DNA of 64,000 bases, from NCBI GenBank assembly GCA_964351395.1, contig CAYGOF010000015.1, positions 54,506 to 118,505 on the forward strand, in the 5' to 3' direction. The notes below the pieces were generated by a model that had not been told where the DNA came from, ran no database searches, and was given only the letters and a program-made list of their open reading frames with translations. This stretch comes from Imperialibacter sp964351395. Its GTDB lineage: Bacteria; Bacteroidota; Bacteroidia; Cytophagales; Cyclobacteriaceae. Shown here piece after piece: positions 1-8,554 of the stretch. A program made the position numbers and the translations under genes. Positions within the stretch are counted from its first letter, which is position 1. Each line of letters begins with the position of its first letter.

Positions 1-242
1 AGGAACAAATTATCAATGCCGGTTCTTTCAGAAGTAGTTCTAGCAGCTGCCTCATCCAGGTTTTCTGTATGCTTTACAAATCCCCCCGGGAGCATCCACA
101 AATTGATAATCCTACTTTTCACCAACAACACCTGAAGCTTGTCGTTGTGGTAACCAAATATGGCACAATCGACTGATAGATTGGCCCGGTATTCCTCATA
201 ACCATTTACTATAAATTCTCGCAATTTCTGCAAATCATCCAT
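1..242 (-). CDS. Nudix-family transcriptional regulator, NrtR/AraR-like (N-terminal part, cut by window edge)
   Basis: The reverse strand reads from an ATG at 242 and stays open to the window edge (80 codons); the C-terminus lies outside. The visible part is the N-terminal half of a Nudix fold, with the region GGFVKHTE followed by ARTTSERTGI. In a working Nudix box (GX5EX7REUXEEXGU) the last part should read R-E-U-X-E-E; here it is R-T-T-S-E-R, so two of the three metal-binding glutamates are missing. Such decay is typical of NrtR/AraR-type regulators, in which the Nudix domain senses a ligand such as ADP-ribose or a sugar and a C-terminal winged helix binds DNA. The winged helix would be outside the window, so the regulator call is inference, supported by the palindromic sites just upstream. 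Confidence 0.7.
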   Translation of the reverse strand, partial: MDDLQKLREFIVNGYEEYRANLSVDCAIFGYHNDKLQVLLVKSRIINLWMLPGGFVKHTENLDEAAARTTSERTGIDNLF

Positions 243-267
243 GCGTCAGTTCCAGTCAAAAAATTTT

Positions 268-332
268 ATTTATTAAAATTTAATAAATGTTAGAATAAAG
301 CACCTACCTTTATTTATTAAAATTTAACAAAT
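268..332. promoter_or_regulatory. Tandem 21-bp palindromes, candidate operator of the Nudix regulator
   Basis: Two copies of the same AT-rich palindrome lie 26 bp upstream of the Nudix regulator start. Copy 1 (268-288) is perfect: arm ATTTATTAAA, one central A, arm TTTAATAAAT. Copy 2 (312-332) is identical apart from one T-to-C change in the right arm. Centre-to-centre distance is 44 bp, about four helical turns, so dimers on both copies would face the same side of the DNA. Autoregulation by the neighbouring protein is inferred from position and symmetry. Confidence 0.6.
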
Positions 333-594
333 GTAATAAAAAGATTGAGAGCAGGATGGTTAAAACGAGCAGGAAATAAAATGGCCTAGCGTTTTTGCGA
401 GGAAAAACCTAGCAAAGAAGGAGGTTTGACGAACTGCTTGTTATGCGACGCTTTACACGGGCAAATTGCTTCGTTATACGATGACTGTTTTGCTTACTTC
501 AAATTCTGGTAAGTTCCTCACAAGGAAAAATTCGATTGTTTTCTTTATAAATTAATGCCCAACTATATCATTAAGAAGTAAAAAATATTGTTCA
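333..594. other. Intergenic region before the ThuA/dehydrogenase gene
   Basis: The stretch from the second palindrome to the start codon at 595 has no credible open reading frame, RNA gene or hairpin terminator that I could recognise. It must hold the promoter of the rightward gene at 595, but I could not identify a convincing TTTG/TAnnTTTG pair. Confidence 0.4.
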
Positions 595-3500
595 ATGAAA
601 AAACGCTACATCATCCTGCTTAGTCTTGTGATATTGATCACCGCTGCATACTTCTATTTTACCCGTGACACCCGTGACATCAAAGTGCTGGTCTTTTCGA
701 AAACTGCTGAGTATCGGCATGAGTCCATACCAGCTGGTCAAGCAGCTATTTTGGCACTCGGTCAACAGCATGGTTTTGAAGTAGATACTACCGAAGATGC
801 AGAAGTCTTTAACGAAGCCTCGCTTCAAAACTATAATGTGATCGTATTCCTAAGTACTACTGGTGATGTACTCAACGACGCCCAGCAATTGGAAATGAAC
901 AGATGGGTACAGGCTGGCGGCGGCTTCGTCGGTGTGCATGCAGCGGCAGACACAGAATACGATTGGCCATGGTATGGTGAGTTGGTAGGCGCTTACTTCA
1001 ATGGGCACCCCGATAATCCCAACGTAAGAGATGCCGTAATCAAAGTGGTGGATGGCACCCATCCGTCCGTTAGTCACTTACCGGGTTCCTGGCCTAGAAC
1101 AGACGAATGGTACAATTACAAAGACATCAAGTTGGACATTAAGGTACTCCTCAATTTAGATGAGCAGTCCTACGAAGGAGGCACTAACGGTGACAACCAT
1201 CCCATTACCTGGTACCGCGACTTTGACGGAGGCAGAACCTGGTATACGGGATTAGGACATACTGATGAAGCTTTTAAGGACCCTGATTTCCTCAAAATGC
1301 TTTGGGGTGGAATTGAATATGCTGCCGGACCTGGCGTACCGGTTAACTACAATAATTCCAGGGTAGCCCCGGAAGAAAATCGCTTCCAAAAGGAGGTGCT
1401 TGCCTTCAACCTGAACGAGCCAATGGAGCTGGACATGTTTCCGAATGAGGACATCCTGTTTATTGAGAGAAAAGGCGCTATCAAACTATTTAAGAAAGGG
1501 GCTGATAGTGTGAAACTCGTTACTCAGTTTCCGGTTTTTAGCGACCTTGAAGATGGTTTACTTGGTTTTGCTATTGATCCCGATTATACCACCAATCACT
1601 GGGTTTACCTTTACTACTCCCCTGTAGGCAAGGAGCCCATCCAGCGCCTTTCGAGATTCAACTTTGAAGGTGATTCGCTCAACTATGCGTCTGAAAAGAT
1701 TTTATTGACGGTTGGCACACAAAGGGAGCAATGCTGCCACTCAGCAGGCTCTGTAGAGTTTGGTTCCGACGGCTTACTGTATGTATCCGCAGGTGACAAT
1801 ACCAGCCCAAGAGCTACTGGCTACGGTCCAATGGACGAAACACCTGGCCGTTCTCCATGGGATGCTCAGAAATCTTCGGCCAACACACAAGACCTAAGGG
1901 GTAAAATCCTTCGAATCAAGCCCCAGGATGATGGAACCTATACAATTCCTGAAGGCAACTTATTTACAGATGCTTCAAAGGGAAGGCCTGAAATCTACGT
2001 AATGGGCGTGCGTAATCCTTTTAGAATTTCGATAGATCCAAAGACTGCATTCCTTTACTGGGGAGATGTGGGACCTGACGCTGCCAAAGACAGTGCAGGC
2101 TTTGGGTCGAAAGGCTACGACGAGTTGAATCAGGCCAAAAAAGCAGGCAATTTCGGTTGGCCATACTTTATTGGCAATAACTTCCCTTTCAATCATTACG
2201 ACTACACCAACAACAAAACAGGACCGCTTTTTGATCCAAAAAAACCTATCAACACCTCTCCCAATAATAAAGGAGCAAAAGATTTACCTCCAGCCACCCC
2301 ACCGCTGTACTACTACCCTTATTCAGAATCAACAGAATTCCCATTGGTAGGTCAAGGCGGAAGGAATGCCATGGCTGGGCCGATCTTTTACAAAGACCTA
2401 TACCCTGAATCGGATCAGCGTTTGCCAGATTATTATGACAAAAAGCTATTTACCTACGACTGGATGCGCGGCTGGGTCATGGCTATTACGCTGGACGACA
2501 ATGGAGACTATGTAAGAATGGAGCGATTCCTTCCCAATATGCTCTTTAATAATTTGATCGATTTGATCATCAGTCCAGCTGGTGATTTCTATGCACTTGA
2601 GTACGGCACCAATTGGTTTACACAAAACATGGATGCCCGATTGATCCATATTAACTATTCGGCAGGCAACAGGGTACCACTAGCTGCTATCGACGCTGAT
2701 AAGTTGATAGGAACCACTCCTTTTACAGTTAGCTTTAGTGGGGAGGCGTCAAAGGACTTTGATGGAGATCAATTGACCTATGAATGGTCTTTTGGAGATG
2801 GCGGTCAATCAACTGAGAAGAATCCGCAATATGAGTTCAAAACACCAGGCGAATACAAGATCAACCTGGTGGTTACCGATCCATCCGGAGAAAGCGCCAG
2901 TGCCGATGCCACGGTACTTGCTGGAAACGACCTACCTGCAATTGACATAACTTTCAAAGGCAATCAATCTTTCTATTGGGACAACTCGTCGTTCGATTAT
3001 GAAGTGACTGTTACCGATGCGGAAGATGGTTCTATCGGCCAGGGAATTGACCCCTCATCCATCACGTTTACAGCCGACTACCTGGAAAGAGGCTATGACC
3101 TGACCGAAGTGATGCAGGGACATCAGTCCAATATGGAGGCTTCTGCCCACCTGGTAGGCAAAGCACTGGTAGAAAACTCCGATTGTATGGCTTGCCATCA
3201 GCTTGTCGATAAGTCCGTAGGCCCATCGTTTACCGACATTGCTACCAAATATGCTGACGACGATGGGGCGACAGAACTGCTGACTGAAAAAGTGATCAAA
3301 GGAGGCGCTGGTGTATGGGGCGACCTGATGATGTCTCCACACCCTCAGCTTAGCACTGCCGACACTGAAAAAATGATCAATTATATTTTGTCACTCAGCG
3401 GAAAAGCCCCCAAGGGTGGCCTACCTCACAAAGGCTCCTATGCTCTTAACAAACACAAGCCGACGGAGAAAGAAGGCACCTATATATTCACTGCTTCTTA

Positions 3501-3975
3501 CACAGACAAAGGTGCCAATGGAATGAAACCATTGACCGCTACAAAAGTACTCTCGCTCTCCTACCCTATTATTGCGGCCGATCGCTTCAGTGCCCAAAAG
3601 AATGTCATGACATTCAATGTAACACCAGATATGTTTCCAGCCATTGAAAACGAAATGACGATTACGCTACCAAGTGATAACGGTATGCTTCAATATGACA
3701 ATATTGACCTGACCGGTGTGGGTAAACTTAAACTAGGCTTGGCTGTAGCGCCAACCTATTTTGCTGGCGGCACGCTGGAGGTGTTGATCGACGGAATGGA
3801 AGGCAAAAAAATCGCCTCAGGCACCTTCGACGTTGGACTGACTGATATTGGTTTTAAAGAAATGATCCTTGACATCGATCCAGCTGATGGCGTACACGAT
3901 CTTGTTTTCAAATTCAAATGTGCAGATGCAACCAAAATATTTGCTGGGCTTGCAAGCATAGAATTCCTGAAGTGA
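595..3975 (+). CDS. ThuA domain / PQQ-type sugar dehydrogenase-like propeller / PKD / cytochrome c fusion protein
   Basis: A large exported protein of 1126 aa with an N-terminal hydrophobic segment (about residues 5-22). Domains in order: ThuA-like domain (about 29-243), glucose/sorbosone dehydrogenase-like six-bladed propeller (about 260-690), PKD domain (about 695-775, with the WSFGDG signature), a class I cytochrome c with C864-x-x-C867-H868 and a candidate Met ligand near 912, and a C-terminal beta-sandwich resembling a carbohydrate-binding module (about 990-1126). The known family uses a PQQ-type propeller to oxidise sugars and a c-type heme to carry electrons away, so periplasmic sugar oxidation is the likely role; the substrate is unknown. 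The next gene, 24 bp downstream, carries a second ThuA domain and is probably co-transcribed. Domain order is read from the sequence; the reaction is inferred. Confidence 0.85.
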   Translation: MKKRYIILLSLVILITAAYFYFTRDTRDIKVLVFSKTAEYRHESIPAGQAAILALGQQHGFEVDTTEDAEVFNEASLQNYNVIVFLSTTGDVLNDAQQLEMNRWVQAGGGFVGVHAAADTEYDWPWYGELVGAYFNGHPDNPNVRDAVIKVVDGTHPSVSHLPGSWPRTDEWYNYKDIKLDIKVLLNLDEQSYEGGTNGDNHPITWYRDFDGGRTWYTGLGHTDEAFKDPDFLKMLWGGIEYAAGPGVPVNYNNSRVAPEENRFQKEVLAFNLNEPMELDMFPNEDILFIERKGAIKLFKKGADSVKLVTQFPVFSDLEDGLLGFAIDPDYTTNHWVYLYYSPVGKEPIQRLSRFNFEGDSLNYASEKILLTVGTQREQCCHSAGSVEFGSDGLLYVSAGDNTSPRATGYGPMDETPGRSPWDAQKSSANTQDLRGKILRIKPQDDGTYTIPEGNLFTDASKGRPEIYVMGVRNPFRISIDPKTAFLYWGDVGPDAAKDSAGFGSKGYDELNQAKKAGNFGWPYFIGNNFPFNHYDYTNNKTGPLFDPKKPINTSPNNKGAKDLPPATPPLYYYPYSESTEFPLVGQGGRNAMAGPIFYKDLYPESDQRLPDYYDKKLFTYDWMRGWVMAITLDDNGDYVRMERFLPNMLFNNLIDLIISPAGDFYALEYGTNWFTQNMDARLIHINYSAGNRVPLAAIDADKLIGTTPFTVSFSGEASKDFDGDQLTYEWSFGDGGQSTEKNPQYEFKTPGEYKINLVVTDPSGESASADATVLAGNDLPAIDITFKGNQSFYWDNSSFDYEVTVTDAEDGSIGQGIDPSSITFTADYLERGYDLTEVMQGHQSNMEASAHLVGKALVENSDCMACHQLVDKSVGPSFTDIATKYADDDGATELLTEKVIKGGAGVWGDLMMSPHPQLSTADTEKMINYILSLSGKAPKGGLPHKGSYALNKHKPTEKEGTYIFTASYTDKGANGMKPLTATKVLSLSYPIIAADRFSAQKNVMTFNVTPDMFPAIENEMTITLPSDNGMLQYDNIDLTGVGKLKLGLAVAPTYFAGGTLEVLIDGMEGKKIASGTFDVGLTDIGFKEMILDIDPADGVHDLVFKFKCADATKIFAGLASIEFLK

Positions 3976-3999
3976 TAAAAAAACTCCAATAGGACAAAC

Positions 4000-4857
4000 A
4001 TGAAGAAGTTTCTAAAAATCGCTCTATGGTCAATTTTGGGTCTCATCATTGTGCTGGGAGGCCTAATGTCGCTCTTTCTTTATAAGGTAACCAATGGTTT
4101 TCCTGTTTCCTATGAAACTGATGCACCCGAGCTTACAATTCCTGACAACCAAACGACTGTGTTACTCTTTTCCAAAGCAACAGGCTTTTCACATACAGAA
4201 TCGATTGAAACCGGGGAGGAGGTTTTTGCTGAGCTGGCGCAAAAGAACAATTGGTTTTTGTACACAACCGATGAAGGAGGTGTTTTCAACAAGGAACAGC
4301 TGGCAAAATTTGATGTAGTAATCTTCAACAACTCCACTGGCAGAGTACTCAACGACGAACAGAGAAAGATGCTGGAAGATTACGTGACAGATGGAGGCAG
4401 CCTCATGGGCATCCATGGCGCTGGAGACAATTCCCATCACTGGGACTGGTATACTAACAACCTGATGGGGGCCACCTTTTCTCATCATCCCTTAGCCCCT
4501 CAATTCCAGGAGGCTGAAGTCATCCTTGAAATTGGAGCTGACAGCCTGCTTACAGCCGGTTTGCCGGCACAATTCAACTATGCCGACGAATGGTATGTGT
4601 TTTTAGAGAACCCCCGACAGAAGGGCTTTGAGATCATATTTACAATCGACGGAAACAAGATCAATCCTAGTGGCAACTTGCTTTGGATGACTGAAAAGGA
4701 TTTTGGCATGGGCAAGGATCATCCTGTGGCGTGGCATAAAGCAACTGGAAACGGACACACTTTCTACACCTCGATGGGACACGATGCTACAGCATGGAAG
4801 CAAGCTGCATTCGTGAAGATGTTAGAGAACGCTGTGAATGTGTTGGGAAAGAAATGA
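4000..4857 (+). CDS. Membrane-anchored ThuA domain protein
   Basis: A 285-aa protein with one N-terminal membrane segment (about residues 7-29, rich in I, L and G) followed by a single ThuA-like domain. It resembles the ThuA part of the preceding fusion: both have a VLLFSK/VLVFSK strand, a variant of STGRVLND/TTGDVLND, a GIHGAGD/GVHAAAD loop and the final F(Y)TSMGH/YTGLGH strand. ThuA proteins have a class I glutamine amidotransferase-like fold but their chemistry is poorly known; some act in disaccharide oxidation or metabolism. The 24-bp gap to the upstream gene suggests one operon, so it may work on the same sugar in the periplasm. Family assignment is firm; role is inferred. Confidence 0.85.
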   Translation: MKKFLKIALWSILGLIIVLGGLMSLFLYKVTNGFPVSYETDAPELTIPDNQTTVLLFSKATGFSHTESIETGEEVFAELAQKNNWFLYTTDEGGVFNKEQLAKFDVVIFNNSTGRVLNDEQRKMLEDYVTDGGSLMGIHGAGDNSHHWDWYTNNLMGATFSHHPLAPQFQEAEVILEIGADSLLTAGLPAQFNYADEWYVFLENPRQKGFEIIFTIDGNKINPSGNLLWMTEKDFGMGKDHPVAWHKATGNGHTFYTSMGHDATAWKQAAFVKMLENAVNVLGKK

Positions 4858-4869
4858 CGAAGTAAAAAA

Positions 4870-5871
4870 CTACATCTCTCCCATCAATTCGGCAAATAAC
4901 TCGTAAGAACGAAGCCGGTCCTGGTGATTGTACATATGGGTGGCAACCATGATCTCGTTCACTCCCGTTTTTTGTAAGAAATCGGCTGTTTGCTCTTTCA
5001 CCGTAGCCTTGTTACCTACAAACGCATATTGTAAAAACCGTTGAAAGGCTGGGTCTCCCATCAAGGCTTTGATTTGGGGTTCGAGCGGAGATGGTGCTTT
5101 GAGCTGGCTACGGGTGTTGGTAAGAATGCCGACAACCATTCTAACCAGTGACGACGCCAACAATTCAGCTTGCGCATTAGTATCTGCAGCTATTACATTC
5201 ACACAAGCTATCGTGTATGGCTCCTTCAAAGCATCAGAAGGCTGAAACTCATTGTAGTAGATACTTAGCGCTTCAAATAGTTGAGTGGGCGCAAAATGGC
5301 TGGCAAAAGCATAAGGAAGCCCTTTTTTAGCAGCCAGATGGGCACTATCGGTGCTGGAGCCAAGGATGTAAAGCGGCACGTCCACTCCCTCGGCTATGTA
5401 AGCCCTTACCTTATCCTCAGCGTTGTCTTCTCCAAAATAGTGCTGGATCTCCCCTACTTCCTCCGGAAATCGATAGGCTGCATTCATCCGCTCACGCCGA
5501 ATCGCATACGCAGTTTCCTGATCAGTGCCAGGCGCCCGACCAAGGCCGAGGTCGATACGATTCGGGTATAAATGGCCCAGGGTTCCAAACTGTTCTGCTA
5601 CAATCAGCGGAGAATGATTAGGTAACATTACACCTCCTGATCCTACCCTAATAGACTTAGTACCTCCTGCGACATGCCCGATCAGCACAGGCGTAGCAGT
5701 ACTCGCAATACTGATCATATTGTGGTGCTCGGCCAACCAAAAACGGGTATAACCCCATTCTTCAGCTTTTTGAGCCAGTGAAAGGCTATTGCTAAATACG
5801 TGATTAATTGACACCCCGGAAGGCACTGACGCCAGCTCCAGGATGGAGTACGGCACACTTCCTTTATTCAT
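4870..5871 (-). CDS. LLM-class flavin-dependent oxidoreductase (luciferase-like monooxygenase)
   Basis: A 333-aa single-domain protein of the bacterial luciferase-like family, normal in length. Recognisable pieces are the N-terminal strand with SILELASVPSG, the RFWLAEHHNM segment, the GSGGVMLPNHSPL strand-loop, the RIDLGLGRAPGTD motif and the YILGSSTDSAHLAAKKGLPYAF region typical of the subgroup with LuxAB-like TIM barrels. Members use reduced FMN and oxygen to oxidise small organic molecules; the substrate cannot be told from sequence. It converges on the ThuA gene with only 12 bp between stop codons and appears to be transcribed alone. Cytoplasmic, no signal peptide. Confidence 0.88.
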   Translation of the reverse strand: MNKGSVPYSILELASVPSGVSINHVFSNSLSLAQKAEEWGYTRFWLAEHHNMISIASTATPVLIGHVAGGTKSIRVGSGGVMLPNHSPLIVAEQFGTLGHLYPNRIDLGLGRAPGTDQETAYAIRRERMNAAYRFPEEVGEIQHYFGEDNAEDKVRAYIAEGVDVPLYILGSSTDSAHLAAKKGLPYAFASHFAPTQLFEALSIYYNEFQPSDALKEPYTIACVNVIAADTNAQAELLASSLVRMVVGILTNTRSQLKAPSPLEPQIKALMGDPAFQRFLQYAFVGNKATVKEQTADFLQKTGVNEIMVATHMYNHQDRLRSYELFAELMGEM

Positions 5872-6128
5872 ATTTTAGTCCTTGCTATTTTCTCTTATTG
5901 CAATCAATTATTAGGATGTAAGGTTCACTTCAGCAAAAAAATAACCTACTTTTCCATATGATGTCTTTATAAAGCAGATCCACCAGACGCCCATAAATCT
6001 GGATGCCACCATTTCTTTTTTTTCCATATTAGTCGACCATACTATCAATAGCTATTCAGGCAATTTAATCCTGCATATGACTCAGCACTTCTATAACAAT
6101 GGTCAACTCAACTTTTCACTTCATTCAA

Positions 6129-7448
6129 TTAGCTTCTCGGCAGCGTAATCTCAAACGTTGTACCATTCCCCACTTCACTTCTCACATTGATTTTCCCATC
6201 GAGCTTGTCCACCGTTTCCCTCAAAATATACAGCCCTAAACCTGACCCTGGCACACCGTCATTTGCACGGTAAAACATGTCAAAAATTTGTGGCAATTCG
6301 TCAGCGGCTATTCCTTTTCCGTTATCGGTAACGCTTATATGAACTTCGTCAGGTCGAATGTCTATCAAAGTGTGTACATAGGGCTGGTGTTGGCCGCCTT
6401 TTAACTGAAATTTGATGGCATTGGAGAATAGGTTATTAAACACAATCCTTAATCGAGTGTCATCTGAATTTATCACTGGATTTCCATTTAGCTGAAGCTG
6501 AAAGTCGGGTTTCGCCATATCAGTCATGGAATATTGATGATCACGCCATACTTCTTCAATTACCTCTATAAGGTTGATGGGCTTACTTTTTATGGGAAGC
6601 CGGCTGTTGCGTGAATAATTAACAATGTCTCCGATGAATTTTCGCTGCTGATTAATACTCTGAACCATAAGCTGCAGGTATTGATCACTTTTCTCTTTCG
6701 AGGGATGCAAGCCTAGAAGCTCAATAAGCCCCAGAAGTGAATTTAAAGGCGCACTTAAATCGTGGGAGGCCGAATAAACAAATTTATCGAGTTCCTGATT
6801 GGCTTTTTTCAGTTCCTCATTGCGAGCCTCGGCCAATTGCTGTCTTTTGATTACTTGTTTTTCAGATTCAAAATTCATTCGACTAATCATCATCAAACAA
6901 AATGCGCTAAGGGCGATTGTAAGATTTGTATTGATAATATTAAGATTGGCTAGCTGATCTGTCGTAAGAGAAAGAGGATCAATCCACGGGATATGCAATT
7001 TCAATGTAGCGAGATAACCAAACGACGCCAGTATAAACAATGAAAGTGCCTTCCAGCGGTCCCTATAGCCGAAAAAAACAAAGGGCAACAAAGCAAGCAC
7101 CAGAAAATAATAGTTAGCTCCTGCAGCCAAACCTGCTCTTTGAGAGATAATAATTAAAAAACCTATCGTGAGGATCAGTCCGAGCGCCATACCAAACCGG
7201 TAATTTCCCTTTAGCGCAATTACAATCACTGCCAACTTGACTGCTATGGCATAAGGCAAAAAGGGAATTGCATCTCCACCGTAGTTATTGACTTTAGCAA
7301 AAATGTGAATACCTATTAAAATAGCGATCTCAATAAAGGCAAGGCTTACTGCAAAGATTACTCTGGTCCTTTCAAGAGGATGATTGATTTTAGAAATAAC
7401 TTTATGAGCAACAATTGCCTTCTTAAGCGAAGCGAATTTAGCCGGCAT
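6129..7448 (-). CDS. Membrane sensor histidine kinase
   Basis: A 439-aa protein with an N-terminal membrane region of about five or six hydrophobic helices (roughly residues 27-190), a short coiled-coil linker rich in K/R/E/Q (about 195-222), a HisKA dimerisation domain with the phosphoacceptor in SASHDLSAPLN (His near 229) and a HATPase_c domain with N box (NNLFSNAIKF), G1 (DNGKGI) and G2 (GSGLGLYI). The input region has no recognised extracellular sensor loop, so it may sense a membrane or intramembrane signal. No response regulator gene is adjacent, making it an orphan kinase in this window. Partner and signal are unknown. Confidence 0.9.
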   Translation of the reverse strand: MPAKFASLKKAIVAHKVISKINHPLERTRVIFAVSLAFIEIAILIGIHIFAKVNNYGGDAIPFLPYAIAVKLAVIVIALKGNYRFGMALGLILTIGFLIIISQRAGLAAGANYYFLVLALLPFVFFGYRDRWKALSLFILASFGYLATLKLHIPWIDPLSLTTDQLANLNIINTNLTIALSAFCLMMISRMNFESEKQVIKRQQLAEARNEELKKANQELDKFVYSASHDLSAPLNSLLGLIELLGLHPSKEKSDQYLQLMVQSINQQRKFIGDIVNYSRNSRLPIKSKPINLIEVIEEVWRDHQYSMTDMAKPDFQLQLNGNPVINSDDTRLRIVFNNLFSNAIKFQLKGGQHQPYVHTLIDIRPDEVHISVTDNGKGIAADELPQIFDMFYRANDGVPGSGLGLYILRETVDKLDGKINVRSEVGNGTTFEITLPRS

Positions 7449-7983
7449 GTAAACGACGGTTGGTTTGGGTTGTGGACAATTTAATCAATTTATATTATGA
7501 TCGCGTATGCTAAATTCTATTGCGAGATATTATTTACTGTCTGAAACAGGCATCTAATTCCTCGTCAATAGAGACAACTTGAAAAAACAAACAAATTTAA
7601 ATTTTAATGGGCCTCACTCTCATACCTGCAAAGTAAGTCGCCACCCAGCTATGTGACTACTCGAAAAAGTAGCGAAAAATGACCAGTAAACAGGAAAATT
7701 GAAATAATCCCAAGAAAACTCGCCCTAATTTCTTACCTTGCAAGAGATTAAATGTGATAACTGAAAAAACCGTAAGGTGTTTAGTGCAAAAGTGGCACGA
7801 TTCGAACTTCAGTGATTTAAACACTGTTAATAAGGAAAGCCTTTTTCAACCTTTACTAATGATACAAACAAGAGTGTTGAATCTGTAAGCTGCTACAACA
7901 AATTCTATAAGAACCTCACGATTAATATACCCCGATTTGGGTTCATGTTCTGAGAAAACAAATTAAAAAACAAATATAGTTAA
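7449..7983. other. 535-bp intergenic region between two divergent genes
   Basis: This is one of the longest gene-free stretches here. It separates the leftward histidine kinase from the rightward acidic-tailed protein and must hold both promoters. It is AT-rich. I saw no tRNA, no hairpin with a T-run and no open reading frame with a credible start. A TAAATTG element on the reverse strand a few tens of bases from the kinase start resembles a TAnnTTG -7 box, but I found no matching -33 box. Confidence 0.4.
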
Positions 7984-8367
7984 ATGGCTAATTTTCCATC
8001 TGAAGCATCGCACACGTATACTTACCTGTGGAACAAATACAGACCCGCAATTCTTAAGCACATGATTGATTCTGCTGACGGCCCTCAGCGATACAAAATG
8101 TCGAAGCATGAGTTCACAATCATCAACCCAAAAGAAAAGGGAGGCTACTCTTTTACCCTGAACGTGTTCAAAGGAAAGGCTCAAAATGATATTCGTACAT
8201 CTATTGTAGCCAAAGACCTTCTTATTATTTTGCAGAATTCTAAGACTGCCAATGAATTGGTGAGCAACGCTACTTATGAATTTTCGATGGACAAGCAGTT
8301 TGTGCTACACATCAACAAAGGTGAAGAAGTGGTAGAAGAAGAAGTAACAGTTGAAGCTGAAGAATAA
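7984..8367 (+). CDS. Conserved hypothetical protein with acidic C-terminal tail
   Basis: A 127-aa soluble protein that I do not recognise as a named family. It starts with an aromatic, basic region (TYLWNKYRPAILKHMI), continues as alternating strands and helices (about residues 35-105), and ends in a strongly acidic tail of Glu and Val (about 112-127). Short basic core plus acidic tail is seen in several nucleic-acid-associated or chaperone-like small proteins, but that is only a resemblance. It has no signal peptide or membrane segment. A long upstream region and a very strong terminator 27 bp downstream show that it is a free-standing transcription unit. Function unknown. Confidence 0.65.
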   Translation: MANFPSEASHTYTYLWNKYRPAILKHMIDSADGPQRYKMSKHEFTIINPKEKGGYSFTLNVFKGKAQNDIRTSIVAKDLLIILQNSKTANELVSNATYEFSMDKQFVLHINKGEEVVEEEVTVEAEE

Positions 8368-8393
8368 GCCAACAAGTAATTTTTATTGAGTGG

Positions 8394-8420
8394 AGACAGC
8401 CTATTGGCTGTCTTTTTTTT
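8394..8420 (+). terminator. Strong intrinsic terminator of the acidic-tailed protein gene
   Basis: Perfect stem GACAGCC (8395-8401) / GGCTGTC (8406-8412), extended by an A-T pair, with a TATT tetraloop and eight Ts (8413-8420). It sits 27 bp after the stop codon and points rightward. Confidence 0.92.
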
Positions 8421-8554
8421 GTCGATACTTTCCACATTCATATTACTCAATGAATTTTACTTGAAAGCGCAACTAATTATGACTTTGTTCTATATCTTGA
8501 CTAGTTGAAATACCTGCATTTTACATGCTCCCAAGGAACTCACATGATCAAGCT

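Noticed and set aside
7785..7815. Short segment with GATTCGAAC, similar to a tRNA T-loop
   Set aside because: No acceptor stem, D-arm or anticodon arm could be drawn around it.
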